From Rossellomorea pakistanensis (GTDB lineage Bacteria; Bacillota; Bacilli; Bacillales; Bacillaceae_B), in contig NZ_JAFBDZ010000002.1 in assembly GCF_016908495.1 (NCBI RefSeq), positions 1 through 64,000 on the forward strand: 64,000 nt of DNA, read 5' to 3'. The position numbers and the translations under genes are program-made. The notes beneath the pieces were generated by a model. The model was not told where the DNA came from and made no database searches. It saw only the letters and a program-made list of their open reading frames with translations. Shown one piece after another: positions 1-12,208 of the stretch (the first letter of the stretch is position 1; each line of letters begins with the position of its first letter).

Positions 1-68
1 CTCGACTTGCATGTATTAGGCACGCCGCCAGCGTTCGTCCTGAGCCAGGATCAAACTCTCCGATAGAA
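1..68 (-). rRNA. 16S ribosomal RNA, 5' end only
   Basis: The reverse complement reads GAGAGTTTGATCCTGGCTCA followed by the expected bases of the start of bacterial 16S rRNA, including the classic forward-primer site. Only the first ~65 nt lie in the window; the rest continues beyond the left edge. The mature 5' end is placed near 67-68 by comparison with the usual start TTTATCGGAGAG. It is transcribed away from the origin, in the position of the Bacillus subtilis rrnO operon next to gyrA. Confidence 0.97.
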
Positions 69-146
69 GTTTGACTTGCTCATTTGTGTAAGAACCATGT
101 TCTTACGTTGTAAATCTTTTAGAATTAACGTTGACGTTTTGTCTTG

Positions 147-166
147 TTCAGTTTTCAAGGTTCAAT
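147..166 (-). promoter_or_regulatory. rrn leader, boxA-like antitermination segment
   Basis: On the minus strand the leader reads TTGAACCTTGAAAACTGAAC, the boxA-like block usual ~80-100 nt upstream of Bacillus 16S rRNA. The rest of the stretch between the promoters and 16S (69-192) is ordinary rrn leader with no coding potential. Confidence 0.65.
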
Positions 167-192
167 ACTTTGTTGTCTTAAGCGACCTATAT

Positions 193-222
193 AATGTAAC
201 ATCTTAATAAGTTACCTGTCAA
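193..222 (-). promoter_or_regulatory. rrn promoter P2 (proximal)
   Basis: On the minus strand, a consensus -35 TTGACA (217-222) and -10 TACATT (193-198) are separated by 18 bp. The position ~125 bp upstream of 16S and the second promoter behind it match the tandem promoters of Bacillus rrn operons. Confidence 0.8.
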
Positions 223-268
223 CAACTTTTTAAAACTTTATTTCATGGCTTTTTTGCCAACGAGATTT

Positions 269-297
269 ATTATACATAGGTTTATTCTTCTTCACAA
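269..297 (-). promoter_or_regulatory. rrn promoter P1 (distal)
   Basis: Minus strand: -35 TTGTGA (292-297), 17-bp spacer, perfect -10 TATAAT (269-274). It lies ~75 bp upstream of P2, giving the usual tandem P1/P2 arrangement for growth-rate control of rRNA. Confidence 0.75.
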
Positions 298-357
298 GAG
301 GTAATTCAAAACTTATTCTAAGTTTTTATCTAAAAGCTTGTAATAATAATGGAATAA

Positions 358-401
358 CCCAACGAAATAGCATAGATAGGGAGATATTTAATTTCATTGG
401 G
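358..401 (-). terminator. weak hairpin after the HD-GYP-like gene
   Basis: CCCAACGAAAT (358-368) and ATTTCATTGGG (391-401) form an inverted repeat with one mismatch. On the minus strand it is followed by TTATTCC rather than a clean T-run, so its terminator role is only plausible. It separates the HD-GYP-like gene from the rrn promoters. Confidence 0.35.
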
Positions 402-420
402 TCTCCGGAAAATGACTTTG

Positions 421-1512
421 CTAAATACTTATAACTTCTTTGATATGGAGATCTCTTCTTTTCTGTAAATCTAGTATTTCATTTGTTTGATCTAGTTTTA
501 ATAGGGGTCTTGTTAACATGTCTCTGTTAGTAAAAATGATTTCTCCTGTTTCTCCATTTGAAACTTTAACCTTTGCTCTCGGGGAAAGATTTGCTACCAA
601 TTCTAGTAGTGTTTCTACCACTTTAATATCCAGCTTACCAAAATAATCTTCTTTTATTTTTTCTAAAACTATAAAAGGAGTCTGACTACTACGATATAAT
701 CTTTCTGAAGTCATGGCATGATACATATCTGCAATAGCAATAATTTGTGAATGAATATGGACTCGATTTTTGCTTTCACCCGAAGGATAGCCACTTCCGT
801 CAAGACGTTCATGATGCTGGAAAATAGCAAGCTTCATATCAGATTTTAATAGTGGGATATCCTTTACCATTTTATAGCTTAAAGCTGTATGTTGTTTGAC
901 TTCATTAAATTCTTCCTCGGTTAAAGCTGCTTGTTTCGTTATTATAGAGGATCTCACTTTAGCCATACCACAATCTGCCAGCATACCTGCTAATGCGATT
1001 TGATTTATATTTCCTCTCTCATATCCTAATTTCTTAGCGATCATAGCACTTATCAGTCCTACTGAAAGAGAATGATGATAAATATATTCTTCTTTATTGG
1101 AGTACAAATGAATATTGTAAAGATGGATTTGATTTTCTTCGAAAATGTTTAACAAAGGGAGAATAATGTTTCTTATTGTCGTAATATTGATTCCGGAACC
1201 AGATTGCCAATTTTGAAATTCCTTTTTTAATTGTTGAACACCGCTTAAATAAAGAGGGAGGAATGGATCTTTTTCTATCGTTCTTTCCGATTTTTTTTCT
1301 TTATTCGTATCTAGTTTAAGATTAGGCTGGAGGGGATCCCCGTTCGCTTTTGTATTTCCCACATCTACTTCATGAATAAAAAAAGATTTCAGAACTTCAA
1401 TATGTAACGATGAAATGACAGTGTTCCTTGGAATAATAGGATGACTAGTCATCCCCATAATATCCTCTTCTAAAATACAACCTTCTTCAAGATCTTCCAC
1501 TCTGACTTTCAC
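421..1512 (-). CDS. HD-GYP-domain-like protein with degenerate HD motif
   Basis: About 363 aa. Residues ~1-90 form an N-terminal extension and ~140-320 an HD-GYP-type domain. The GYP signature HHERLDGSGYP is intact (about residues 233-243). The preceding HD motif, normally HDxGK, reads ADCGM, so the metal-binding His and the Lys are missing, and ADMYHAMTS has His where Asp is usual. HD-GYP proteins normally hydrolyse cyclic di-GMP; this one may be inactive or altered, acting as a sensor or partner. I chose the GTG at 1512 because GAGGTG sits 6 nt upstream; a GTG at 1521 is also possible but overlaps that ribosome site. It lies between gyrA and the rrn operon. From memory, some other Bacillaceae have an HD-domain gene here. 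Confidence 0.75.
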   Translation of the reverse strand: MKVRVEDLEEGCILEEDIMGMTSHPIIPRNTVISSLHIEVLKSFFIHEVDVGNTKANGDPLQPNLKLDTNKEKKSERTIEKDPFLPLYLSGVQQLKKEFQNWQSGSGINITTIRNIILPLLNIFEENQIHLYNIHLYSNKEEYIYHHSLSVGLISAMIAKKLGYERGNINQIALAGMLADCGMAKVRSSIITKQAALTEEEFNEVKQHTALSYKMVKDIPLLKSDMKLAIFQHHERLDGSGYPSGESKNRVHIHSQIIAIADMYHAMTSERLYRSSQTPFIVLEKIKEDYFGKLDIKVVETLLELVANLSPRAKVKVSNGETGEIIFTNRDMLTRPLLKLDQTNEILDLQKRRDLHIKEVISI

Positions 1513-1602
1513 AACATTCACCTCATCAAATGGTCTCTAATAATATTTTTCTTTATTTTACCAAATAAACATGAGAGGTTCGGTATGTTTTTTTAATAAT
1601 AC

Positions 1603-1666
1603 AAAAAAAGGTGACTCGATGTACATGACGTTCAAAAAAATGAATACGTCAGTACTTCGGATCACC
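1603..1666 (-). terminator. gyrA terminator
   Basis: A long imperfect stem (1610-1666) pairs GGTGA...GTAC...TGACGT with ACGTCA...GTAC...TCACC. On the minus strand it is followed by seven T residues (1603-1609). It sits just past the gyrA stop codon. Confidence 0.8.
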
Positions 1667-1678
1667 TTTCTTAATTAT

Positions 1679-4177
1679 CTACTCCTCAGTAGGAGTTTCT
1701 TGAAGGTCAACGTCTATTTCTTCGCCTTCTTCTCCTTCATTACTTTCTTCTTCCTTTGCTACTTTTGCTACTGTTGCTACGAATCCTTCCTCATCAAGAC
1801 GGATTAGTTTAACCCCTTGCGTATTACGTCCTGTTGTGGAGATATCTTTAACATCCATGCGAATCATAACTCCGTGAGCTGTGATCAGCATGATATCCTC
1901 TTCTCCTGTTACAGATTTAACGGCTACTAGCTCTCCATTTTTTTCTGTAATATTACATGTCTTTAATCCTTTTCCCCCACGAGTTTGGACTCTGTACTCC
2001 CCTGCAGGAGTACGTTTTCCATATCCATTTCTCGTTACAACTAACACGTCTTCTTGATTTTCAAGAATTTCCATTCCAACCACTTCATCTTCTGAGGTTA
2101 AGTTGATTCCCTTAACCCCTGTGGCAGTACGTCCCATAGAACGGACATCTACTTCAGGGAATCGGATTAACAATCCTTTTTTCGTACCAATAATGATATT
2201 TTTAGAACCATCTGTCAGCCTTACAGATATCAGCTCGTCATTTTCCCTTAAGTTAATGGCGATCAATCCGTTTGTACGAATGTTAGCATAGTCCGAAACT
2301 GGAGTTCGTTTTGAAATCCCCTGTCTTGTCGTAAAGAATAAGAACCAATCATCTACAAACTCTTCAATACGGATCATTGCATTGATTTCTTCATCCTGAT
2401 CGATCCCTAAAAGGTTAATGATTGGAATTCCCTTCGCTGTTCTGCTTAGCTCAGGGATTTCATATCCTTTTGCTCTATAAGCTTTCCCTTTGTTAGTGAA
2501 GAAAAGGATCGTATCATGAGTCGAAGTTGTTAGGAGATGCTCAACAAAGTCGTTCTCATTCGTTCCCATTCCTTGTATCCCTCTACCACCTCGTTTTTGG
2601 CTGCGGTAAGTGGATACTGGAAGTCGTTTAATATATCCGTTGTGGGTTAAGGTTACGATGATATTTTCCCGAGGAATTAAATCTTCATCTTCAATTTGCT
2701 CAATTCCTCCAGAAACGATTTCCGTACGGCGTTTATCGTTAAAACGCTCTTTTAATTCCAATAACTCTTGGCGGATGATTTCTAACACTTTTTCCTCATC
2801 AGCAAGAATGGCTTTCAATTCTCCAATAAGCTTCACCAAATCCTGATACTCGTTTTCAATCTTGTCACGCTCAAGTCCTGTAAGACGTTGCAGACGCATA
2901 TCAAGAATGGCTTGTGCTTGTTTCTCAGATAAAGAGAATTGTTCCATTAGTCCTGCTCTTGCAATGTCTGTTGTTTCTGAACCTCGAATTAAGGCAATGA
3001 TTTCATCTATATGATCTAAGGCAATTCGTAAACCTTCTAAAATATGAGCTCTTGCTTCAGCTTTTCTGAGTTCAAATTCAGTTCTTCTACGGATAACTAC
3101 TTGTTGATGGTCTAAGTAATGTTTAAGGCATTGTTTTAAATTTAAGACCTTTGGCTGACCATCTACAAGGGCTAATAGGTTGATTCCGAAGCTTGATTGT
3201 AAGGCGGTTTGCTTATAAAGATTATTCATTAGTACTTCTGCATTAGCATCTCTTCTTACTTCAATAACGATTCGCATTCCATTACGGTCAGATTCATCAC
3301 GTAGGTCTGTAATTCCATCGATCTTTTTATCTCTAACTAAGTCAGCGATCTTTTCAATAAGCTTTGCTTTGTTCACTTGATATGGGATTTCATTAACAAT
3401 AATCGTTTCTTTGCCATTCGCTTTTTGTTGGATATCAACGCGCGCCCGCATTGTTATGGAACCTCTACCGGTTTCATATGCTCTACGGATTCCACTTCTT
3501 CCTACAATCATTCCTGCCGTTGGAAAGTCAGGGCCTGGAATATAATCCATTAATTCTTGGATTGTAATATCAGCATCCTTACTTAAAGCAAGGAGACCGT
3601 CAATAACTTCTCCTAACTGATGGGGAGGAATATTTGTGGCCATTCCAACTGCGATTCCAGAAGAACCGTTTACTAATAAGTTAGGAAATCTGGAAGGAAG
3701 AACAATAGGTTCTCGTTCTGAGCCATCATAGTTATCTCTATAGTCAATGGTATCCTTGTTAATATCACGAATAAGCTCCATGGATATTTTCGACATACGC
3801 GCCTCTGTATAACGCATGGCTGCTGCTGCGTCTCCATCCACAGATCCAAAGTTTCCATGTCCATCTACTAACATATAACGGTAGTTGAAATCTTGCGCCA
3901 TACGTACCATGGTGTCATATACAGCAGAGTCACCGTGAGGGTGATACTTACCAATAACCTCACCAACGATACGTGCAGATTTCTTATATGCTTTATCCGC
4001 TGTCATTCCTAGATCATTCATTGCGTATAGAATGCGGCGATGAACTGGCTTTAATCCGTCTCTAACATCCGGTAATGCACGAGAGACAATAACGCTCATG
4101 GCATAATCTAAGAAGGACGTACGCATTTCTTGGCTAATATTAATCTCTTTTATTCTAGAATTTGGCGTCTCTGCCAT
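1679..4177 (-). CDS. gyrA: DNA gyrase subunit A
   Basis: 832 aa, close to the family's usual ~820-840. GyrA breaks and rejoins DNA as part of the A2B2 gyrase that introduces negative supercoils. The catalytic tyrosine is Tyr123 in MRYTEARMS. The quinolone-resistance region reads HGDSAVYD with Ser84 and Asp88, the susceptible-type residues. The C-terminal beta-pinwheel carries the GyrA box QKRGGRG, needed for DNA wrapping. The acidic tail (residues ~805-832) is typical of Bacillus. The ATG at 4177 follows AGGAGG at good spacing. It is downstream of gyrB in the conserved recF-remB-gyrB-gyrA order, with a 165-bp gap and its own terminator. Confidence 0.98.
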   Translation of the reverse strand: MAETPNSRIKEINISQEMRTSFLDYAMSVIVSRALPDVRDGLKPVHRRILYAMNDLGMTADKAYKKSARIVGEVIGKYHPHGDSAVYDTMVRMAQDFNYRYMLVDGHGNFGSVDGDAAAAMRYTEARMSKISMELIRDINKDTIDYRDNYDGSEREPIVLPSRFPNLLVNGSSGIAVGMATNIPPHQLGEVIDGLLALSKDADITIQELMDYIPGPDFPTAGMIVGRSGIRRAYETGRGSITMRARVDIQQKANGKETIIVNEIPYQVNKAKLIEKIADLVRDKKIDGITDLRDESDRNGMRIVIEVRRDANAEVLMNNLYKQTALQSSFGINLLALVDGQPKVLNLKQCLKHYLDHQQVVIRRRTEFELRKAEARAHILEGLRIALDHIDEIIALIRGSETTDIARAGLMEQFSLSEKQAQAILDMRLQRLTGLERDKIENEYQDLVKLIGELKAILADEEKVLEIIRQELLELKERFNDKRRTEIVSGGIEQIEDEDLIPRENIIVTLTHNGYIKRLPVSTYRSQKRGGRGIQGMGTNENDFVEHLLTTSTHDTILFFTNKGKAYRAKGYEIPELSRTAKGIPIINLLGIDQDEEINAMIRIEEFVDDWFLFFTTRQGISKRTPVSDYANIRTNGLIAINLRENDELISVRLTDGSKNIIIGTKKGLLIRFPEVDVRSMGRTATGVKGINLTSEDEVVGMEILENQEDVLVVTRNGYGKRTPAGEYRVQTRGGKGLKTCNITEKNGELVAVKSVTGEEDIMLITAHGVMIRMDVKDISTTGRNTQGVKLIRLDEEGFVATVAKVAKEEESNEGEEGEEIDVDLQETPTEE

Positions 4178-4268
4178 AGTAAAAGGAACCTCCTTTTAGA
4201 AAGGGTTAACCTTTCTTCGCTTTCCCTGATCTTTTATAGGGGAATAATTCAAATAGTTAAAAGATGGG

Positions 4269-4291
4269 CTGATCCAAATACAAAGGATCAG
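4269..4291 (-). terminator. small hairpin between gyrB and gyrA
   Basis: CTGATCC (4269-4275) and GGATCAG (4285-4291) form a 7-bp stem. On the minus strand it is followed by CCCATCTTTT, so it may be a weak attenuator or nothing functional. The rest of the gyrB-gyrA gap shows no gene. Confidence 0.3.
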
Positions 4292-4342
4292 GACAACAGC
4301 TTTCAAAAAAGAATTATTTATTTATAAAACTTTTGATAAGAA

Positions 4343-6277
<1,935 letters not shown>

Positions 6278-6517
6278 TCACCTACTCTTTCTAATACATA
6301 GGATGCCTACAGAACGTAGGTCAGGGGCTGTCCCAAAAGGAGCGGTAATCACTATATTCGCTATATATAGGAGATCCTTCAAAGGCTTCTTCTATATATT
6401 GAATGCTGTAATTCCAGTCACCTAGGTTAGGGTCTGCCTCTTCCTTCATTGGTCTTTTTCGGCGTTCCTTACTCTATGTTTCTTCCTATCTCTGGTTGCT
6501 TTCCTTTTATTTTCAAA

Positions 6518-6778
6518 CTAGTTGTTTAAAACATTTTCTTGAGCGCTCCAACGTTTTGATCGTTTCTTTAATGTGTTAGAGGCTAGTGGAGAAAGATATA
6601 AATGATTGACGGTTACAACCAATGATTTATAAGAACCTTTTGCTAAATTGCTAATCTGATTTTCTTTTTTCTTTAAGAAATCCTGTAATTCGCTTGAGAA
6701 CTGCACAGTGTCTTTATCAATGATTGCCACAATTTCATCCGTTCTGACCATGACATCTTCACCGACATGAATGTACAC
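6518..6778 (-). CDS. remB: extracellular matrix regulator RemB (YaaB, DUF370)
   Basis: 86 aa. It matches the RemB/YaaB family (DUF370): it begins YIHVGEDVMV and carries SLVVTVNHLYLSPLASNTLKKR, as in B. subtilis YaaB. In B. subtilis RemA and RemB activate biofilm-matrix genes; RemA is a DNA-binding oligomer and RemB is its less studied paralogue. It starts at a GTG (6776-6778) with GAGGTGG upstream. The gene lies 9 bp after recF and is probably co-transcribed with it, the standard Bacillus position between recF and gyrB. Confidence 0.88.
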   Translation of the reverse strand: MYIHVGEDVMVRTDEIVAIIDKDTVQFSSELQDFLKKKENQISNLAKGSYKSLVVTVNHLYLSPLASNTLKKRSKRWSAQENVLNN

Positions 6779-6787
6779 GAAACCACC

Positions 6788-7906
6788 TCACTTTAATCGA
6801 TTCATCGTCCCCGCTTCCACAACATATGTAGAGGCTTCGTTTAGTGTCTGATGGTCAATACCATCTACACTTGTGGTCGTTACAAAGGTTTGTACTTTTC
6901 CTTGTATAGTGTTCAGTAAATGTGACTGACGGTAATCATCCAGTTCTGATAGAACATCGTCCAATAGAAGAATCGGATATTCTTTTATTTCGGAGTGTAT
7001 TAGTTCTATTTCTGCTAATTTTATGGAGAGGGCAGTCGTTCTTTGCTGACCTTGAGAACCAAACGTCTGAACATCTCGATCATTGACGATAAATTGAAGA
7101 TCATCACGATGAGGGCCAATCAACGTTACGCCTCGTTCAATCTCCCGTTCTCGAACTTTTTGAAATTTATTTTCAAATACTTCTATCATTTTCGACCAAT
7201 CTTGGTCTTCTGATACGTCAATAGACGGTTTATATACAATTTTTAAGGTTTCTAGATTTCTGGAAATGCCAGAATGGATTGGTTTAGCCCAATCCTCTAG
7301 TAGAGTAACAAATTCATAACGTTTTTTGACGATTTTTGTTGCCATTTCTATAAACTGTTCTGTTAACACATCCAGCATCGTTTGATCTGTCTGTTTCTTT
7401 AACTGCAACATCTTTAAATAATGGTTTCTTTGCTGAAGAATCTTTTTGTATACACCAATGTCATGTAAATACACAGGAGACACCTGTCCTATTTCCATAT
7501 CAATAAAACGACGCCTTACTTGAGGGCTCCCTTTTACTAAATGAAGATCTTCAGGCGCAAACATAACAACGTTCATATTACCAACGTATTGGCTTAATTT
7601 TTTCTGTTCGAGATGATTATATTTAGCTTTTTTTCCTTTTTTCGAAATCACTAATTCTAACGGGACACTTCCGTTGTATTTTTGAATCTTCCCTTTTATT
7701 TTAGCATATTCCTCATCCCAACGTATTAAATCTTTGTCATTTGATGTACGATGAGAATTTGCCATTGCCAAAACATAGATAGATTCCATAATATTGGTTT
7801 TTCCTTGGGCGTTTTCTCCAAGAATGACGTTAACTTTGTTTTCAAATTGAATATCAAGTGAGCTGTAATTACGATAATTGGTTAATTGAATATGATCAAT
7901 GTACAT
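6788..7906 (-). CDS. recF: DNA replication and repair protein RecF
   Basis: 372 aa, the normal length. RecF is an SMC-like ATPase that works with RecO and RecR to load RecA at gaps. The N-terminal half has the Walker A GENAQGKT and the lead-in [13 protein letters not shown]. The C-terminal half has the ABC signature region around FGSQGQQRT and the Walker B stretch [12 protein letters not shown]. The ATG at 7906 has AGGATG upstream. It is followed closely by remB; a repeat element separates it from yaaA upstream. Confidence 0.97.
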   Translation of the reverse strand: MYIDHIQLTNYRNYSSLDIQFENKVNVILGENAQGKTNIMESIYVLAMANSHRTSNDKDLIRWDEEYAKIKGKIQKYNGSVPLELVISKKGKKAKYNHLEQKKLSQYVGNMNVVMFAPEDLHLVKGSPQVRRRFIDMEIGQVSPVYLHDIGVYKKILQQRNHYLKMLQLKKQTDQTMLDVLTEQFIEMATKIVKKRYEFVTLLEDWAKPIHSGISRNLETLKIVYKPSIDVSEDQDWSKMIEVFENKFQKVREREIERGVTLIGPHRDDLQFIVNDRDVQTFGSQGQQRTTALSIKLAEIELIHSEIKEYPILLLDDVLSELDDYRQSHLLNTIQGKVQTFVTTTSVDGIDHQTLNEASTYVVEAGTMNRLK

Positions 7907-7942
7907 AGAAAGAACATCCTTTATTGTTCATCAGAAATAAAA

Positions 7943-8095
7943 AAAGCGGAAGCGCCTTGTGTATAGGATGAAAGGCTAAGTTCTCCACGTCCTGTGGACC
8001 TCGGACAAGCATAAGACGAGTCACCTAGGAAGGGTGCCTTTTCCTAGGTGCCTTGGCTTATGACTCGAAGGACTAGGCGCTGGAGCTGGACAATG
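7943..8095 (+). repeat. bcr-like intergenic repeat, copy 1
   Basis: About 153 bp beginning AAAGCGGAAGCGCC and ending GGAGCTGGACAATG. The core holds a hairpin of GTCACCTAGGAAGG and CCTAGGTG. It matches copy 2 (8458-8580) and inverted copy 3 (18004-18216), but has a middle module GGCTAAGTTC...CCTGTGG that copy 2 lacks. Intergenic elements of this type (bcr or MITE-like) are common in Bacillaceae; that statement is from memory. Confidence 0.75.
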
Positions 8096-8128
8096 ATAAT
8101 CCTTTTTATCCATAAACACTCCTAATTT

Positions 8129-8350
8129 TTAACATTCTTCTCTCACAACAAAAATCCCTATTTCGGGAATTTCGATTTTATCACCTACGGTTAACTTTCT
8201 GCCTCTTCTTTGATCTTGTTCACCGTTCACATATACTGTGTATTCACTTAAAAACCATTTAGCCATACCACCTGATTGAATGACTTCCGCTAATTTCAAA
8301 AATTGACCAAGCGTGATTTTTTCCGTCTCTATTGTCACGATCTTTTCCAT
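8129..8350 (-). CDS. yaaA: S4-domain RNA-binding protein YaaA
   Basis: 73 aa and almost entirely one S4 RNA-binding fold: ITLGQFLKLAEVIQSGGMAK, then VYVNGEQDQRRGRKLTVGDK. Length and sequence match YaaA, which always lies between dnaN and recF in Bacillus and is thought to act in ribosome assembly. The ribosome site before the ATG at 8350 is weak. It sits between two copies of the bcr-like repeat, unlike the compact B. subtilis arrangement. Confidence 0.9.
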   Translation of the reverse strand: MEKIVTIETEKITLGQFLKLAEVIQSGGMAKWFLSEYTVYVNGEQDQRRGRKLTVGDKIEIPEIGIFVVREEC

Positions 8351-8457
8351 CTCAACTCACTACTTTCCGTTTTTTGTCTCTAATTATTTATTCTACTAAA
8401 GTTTATTTATTTATACAAAGAGAGAAATGCAAAAGTATTTTGGCTGTTGTCATAAGG

Positions 8458-8580
8458 AAAGCGGAAGCGTCTTGAACAGCTCCGATAAGCATAAGATGAG
8501 TCACCTAGAAAGGGTGATTTTTCCCTTTCTAGGTGACTTGGATTATGACATGAAGGCCTAGGCGCTGGAGCTAGACAATG
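8458..8580 (+). repeat. bcr-like intergenic repeat, copy 2
   Basis: About 123 bp, same ends as copy 1 (AAAGCGGAAGCG...GGAGCTAGACAATG). The central stem CACCTAGAAAGGG / CCCTTTCTAGGTG is nearly perfect. It lacks the ~30-bp middle module seen in copies 1 and 3. Confidence 0.75.
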
Positions 8581-8632
8581 TCAAACTTTTTATATCCATA
8601 AACACTCCTAATTTTTATACATTCTTATCTAA

Positions 8633-8675
8633 TAAAAAAGAAGAAGACTGACCCTATTCCGAGAGGTCAGTCTTA
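8633..8675 (-). terminator. dnaN terminator
   Basis: Perfect 10-bp stem AAGACTGACC (8645-8654) and GGTCAGTCTT (8666-8675). On the minus strand it is followed by CTTCTTTTTT. It sits directly after dnaN, so dnaA-dnaN probably ends here and yaaA starts a new unit. Confidence 0.85.
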
Positions 8676-8682
8676 TATTTTT

Positions 8683-9819
8683 CTAATACGTTCTTACAGG
8701 CAGGATTAATTGTAAAATTGACTCGTCATGGAGTGGGCGAATTACAAATGGCCTCATAGCTCCTGTGAAATTAATATGGATTTCTGTTCCTTCTAATGCT
8801 TTTAAAGCATCCATCATATATTTTGCACTGAAGGATATCTTAAGTTCCTCACCGTTGATAGATTCACTTTTTAATTGCTCTATAACTTTACCTATTTCCG
8901 GAGAATTGGAAGAAACCTCAATCATTCCCTCTTCAATTGTAGAAAGTTTTACAACATTGTTTCGACCCTCTCGAGCTAATAAAGAAGCACGATCAATGGC
9001 TTGTAAAAATTCTTTAGACATAAGCGTAAGCTCTGTTTTACTATCCGATGGGATTAAACGGCTAGTGTCAGGATAATTCCCTTCTAGTAATCGAGAAAAG
9101 AATAATAGGTGTTTAGCTTTGAATAATATTTGATTTTCTGTAATGACAATTTCGACTAACTCTGTTGTATCATCTAGGATTTTGCTTAATTCACTTAAAC
9201 TCTTGCCTGGAATAACAACATTGTATTCACCACTATGTCCACTTTCTATCGGAGCTTTTCTCATCGCTAGTCGATGACTATCTGTTGCAATACAGGATAA
9301 GTCACCGTTTTCCACTTTCCAGTTTACACCTGTCAAGATAGGGCGTGTTTCTGAGGTGGACACTGCAAAAACAGTTTGTCTAATCATTGTTTTTAATAAG
9401 TCTGTAGGTAATTTAAATGCATTTCCCTCTTCAATTTGAGGTAAATGTGGATATTCTTCTGCATCTAAACCATTTAAATTAAATTCTGCCTTACCTGATC
9501 GAATAACAGTTTGAAAATGATTTCCCACTTCTAATTCTACTGTATCCATTGGGAGTTTCTTAACGATTTCACTAAAAAACTTAGCTTGAAGAACAATTCC
9601 ACCTGGTTGCATTACTTCCACAATTTCCGTTCCTTCTTCTTCAACAGGAATGAAAGATTCAATCGATATATCTGAATCACTTCCTGTTAATGTTACTCCC
9701 TCATTTGTAGCAATGATCTTAATTCCCGTTAAGATCGGGATAGTTGTTCTAGAAGTAACGGCTTTCATTACGTCTTGAACACTTTCAACAAGACGGTCCC
9801 TTTGAATGACAAATTTCAT
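8683..9819 (-). CDS. dnaN: DNA polymerase III beta subunit (sliding clamp)
   Basis: 378 aa from the ATG at 9819, the same length as B. subtilis DnaN. GGAGG lies 8 nt before this ATG; an in-frame start 24 bp further upstream has no such site. DnaN is the ring-shaped clamp that tethers the replicative polymerase and recruits partners. Three tandem clamp domains are visible: starting MKFVIQRDRL, a middle one with PILTGVNWK and ATDSHRLAMRK, and a C-terminal one ending LILPVRTY, the conserved tail. It follows dnaA across the origin's unwinding region. Confidence 0.98.
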   Translation of the reverse strand: MKFVIQRDRLVESVQDVMKAVTSRTTIPILTGIKIIATNEGVTLTGSDSDISIESFIPVEEEGTEIVEVMQPGGIVLQAKFFSEIVKKLPMDTVELEVGNHFQTVIRSGKAEFNLNGLDAEEYPHLPQIEEGNAFKLPTDLLKTMIRQTVFAVSTSETRPILTGVNWKVENGDLSCIATDSHRLAMRKAPIESGHSGEYNVVIPGKSLSELSKILDDTTELVEIVITENQILFKAKHLLFFSRLLEGNYPDTSRLIPSDSKTELTLMSKEFLQAIDRASLLAREGRNNVVKLSTIEEGMIEVSSNSPEIGKVIEQLKSESINGEELKISFSAKYMMDALKALEGTEIHINFTGAMRPFVIRPLHDESILQLILPVRTY

Positions 9820-10149
9820 AAATGATTCCTCCATTTTAGTCATAATTTATTTGTTAACGACATATAATAATATGTTTTAAAAAAATAGTAATAATAGTAA
9901 TAGGGCTTGTGGATATGTGGATAAGCTGTTCAAAAGAATGGAAACACAGCCTATCCACATGTGGACAGACTGTGTGCAAGCTATGTTCAGTTATTAACAG
10001 TAATAAGAATACCTGTTTATATTTAAAGTTAAAAGTAAAAACTTCAATAGTGTTTTCGGATCATATCTTTCAAACTGTACATGGATGAAATTTTCATAGA
10101 AAATGGCGATAGTTGTCAGTGTTTATCCATTCGCTAATCTTTCTATGGA
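9820..10149. other. oriC, dnaA-dnaN part, with unwinding element
   Basis: 330 bp without a gene. Positions 9886-9903 read TAG-TAA-TAA-TAG-TAA-TAG, six triplets of the DnaA-trio type. Then comes the GC cluster GGGC (9903-9906), then two abutting DnaA boxes, TGTGGATAT (9908-9916) and TGTGGATAA (9916-9924). This order of trio, GC cluster and paired boxes is the basal unwinding system described for B. subtilis. Further near-match boxes lie at 9951-9959 and 9960-9968. The AT-rich stretch 9862-9902 is the likely first melted segment. Confidence 0.88.
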
Positions 10150-11496
10150 TCAATTTTTTAATTGCTCACGGATTTCTTTAATCTGATGTGGCAAATGTGG
10201 ATCCGTTTGAATCATTTTTGAAATTTTCTCATGGGCGTGAATGACGGTTGTATGATCTCTGCCACCAAATTCTTCTCCGATTTTAGGTAATGAAAAGTCG
10301 GTCATTTCCCTTGATAAGTACATGGCGATTTGCCTAGGATATGCAATGGACTTCGTTCTTTTCTTTGCTTTAAAATCCTCAAGCTTTACATTAAAATGTT
10401 CTCCTACCACTCTTTGAATATCGTGGATTGTAATGACTTTCGGTTTTGAGCTCGGAATAATATCTTTTAAGGCTTCAGCTGCTAAATCTGCATTAATGTC
10501 TTTATTGATTAAAGAAGAGTATGCAACAACTCGGATTAAAGCTCCTTCAAGTTCACGAATATTTGAGTCAATTTGATTTGCGATATACAGCATCGCTTCA
10601 TTTGGGATATCGAGCCCTTCCGCTTTCGCCTTTTTTCGCAAAATAGCAATTCTCGTTTCTAAATCAGGCGGAGTAATATCTGTTATTAAGCCCCACTCAA
10701 AGCGAGATCGCAGACGATCCTCTAATGTTGGGATTTCTTTTGGCGGACGATCACTTGATATAACAATTTGTTTACTTTCTTCATGCAATGTATTAAAAGT
10801 ATGGAAAAATTCCTCTTGAGTTTGTTCTTTCCCGGCTAGAAATTGAATATCATCGATTAATAGTACATCAACATTTCGATATTTATTGCGAAAATCTACT
10901 GCTTTATTATCTCGAATAGAGTTAATGAACTCATTGGTGAATTTTTCTGATGATAAATAAACAACCTTTGCTGCAGGGTTGTGTTCAATGACGTAATGAC
11001 CAATTGCGTGCATAAGGTGGGTTTTTCCTAACCCTACTCCTCCATAAATAAATAACGGATTGTAGGCTTTAGCAGGCGCTTCGGCAACAGCCAATGATGC
11101 AGCATGTGCGAATCGGTTGCCAGAACCGATGACAAATGTATCAAACATATACTTTGGATTAAGCATATTTTGTTGAAGTTCATGGGTTTCATCTTCTCTA
11201 CCAGTATTTTTTGCCGGTAATGGAATATCAAACTCTTCTGGCTCTTGATTTTGAGGAATAATAAATTTAACTGTAAGTTCTTCTCCGGTAATTTCATAGA
11301 GTACACCTGAGATAAGTTGAGAGTATCTTCCTTCTAGCCAGTCTCTAGCAAACTCATTTGGAGCGGTAATTATAAGGGTATCCCCTTGTATGGAGTGGGC
11401 TTTAGTCGACTTTAACCATGTTTCAAAACTAGGTTTACTAATTTTTTGCTCGATGTTTGACAAGGCTTTACTCCATAAATCTCCGATATTCTCCAA
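10150..11496 (-). CDS. dnaA: chromosomal replication initiator DnaA
   Basis: 448 aa. DnaA is the AAA+ ATPase that binds DnaA boxes and opens the origin. Domain I (residues 1-~80) has the helicase-loader interaction fold. A short linker follows. Domain III has the Walker [16 protein letters not shown], the Walker [10 protein letters not shown] and an arginine-finger region. Domain IV (C-terminal) carries the DNA-binding signature [15 protein letters not shown]. The ATG at 11496 is preceded by AAGGAGGGAG. DnaA-box clusters flank the gene, so its expression is probably autoregulated. Confidence 0.98.
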   Translation of the reverse strand: MENIGDLWSKALSNIEQKISKPSFETWLKSTKAHSIQGDTLIITAPNEFARDWLEGRYSQLISGVLYEITGEELTVKFIIPQNQEPEEFDIPLPAKNTGREDETHELQQNMLNPKYMFDTFVIGSGNRFAHAASLAVAEAPAKAYNPLFIYGGVGLGKTHLMHAIGHYVIEHNPAAKVVYLSSEKFTNEFINSIRDNKAVDFRNKYRNVDVLLIDDIQFLAGKEQTQEEFFHTFNTLHEESKQIVISSDRPPKEIPTLEDRLRSRFEWGLITDITPPDLETRIAILRKKAKAEGLDIPNEAMLYIANQIDSNIRELEGALIRVVAYSSLINKDINADLAAEALKDIIPSSKPKVITIHDIQRVVGEHFNVKLEDFKAKKRTKSIAYPRQIAMYLSREMTDFSLPKIGEEFGGRDHTTVIHAHEKISKMIQTDPHLPHQIKEIREQLKN

Positions 11497-11988
11497 TCAA
11501 TCTCCCTCCTTTTCTTTAGGATTTCGTGACCTTAGTACTAGTGATAAATCCCGTATATTGCTTCTCTTTTATAAAAATACAAGATTATGAATGTGGAAAA
11601 ATATATAATAAGGAAAAGACTCGGTTTTCGACAATTTCCACTGTTTGTGGACAACCTTTTACATAGGCTTTGAATAAGTTATTAACACACTATCCACAAT
11701 TTGTGGATAAACTGATTTATTCACAATAACTGTCAAGAGTGAAAACACAATAATCATATCAGAATATCCTTGTAGTTGCAATGGCTTTTCGCTCTTATCC
11801 ACAAGTTAAAGGGGATGTGGAAATTATTTTTCCACAGCTTATTTATATGTGAAAAAGTTGTCAATATGTGTTGTGGATAATCTTTGGCGTTGTCGAAATA
11901 TATCCACAGGGTATAGGGAAGAGTAAAATTTTAAATATTCCATGTAGATCCTTGAGGTAGGTTCATTCCCTCTTTCTGAAAGAGAGTA
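11497..11988. other. oriC, rpmH-dnaA part, DnaA-box cluster
   Basis: No gene. Perfect DnaA boxes (TTATCCACA or its complement) lie at 11702-11710, 11795-11803 and 11872-11880. Near-matches lie at 11646-11654, 11690-11698 and 11900-11908. This is the incA/incB-type part of the Bacillus bipartite origin. It also contains the divergent promoters of dnaA and rpmH. Confidence 0.9.

Positions 11989-12207
<219 letters not shown>

Positions 12208-12208
<1 letters not shown>

Noticed and set aside
2610-2846. Open frames opposite gyrA and gyrB
   Set aside because: They are antisense shadows of the long, highly conserved gyrase genes, with no ribosome sites and no recognisable protein.
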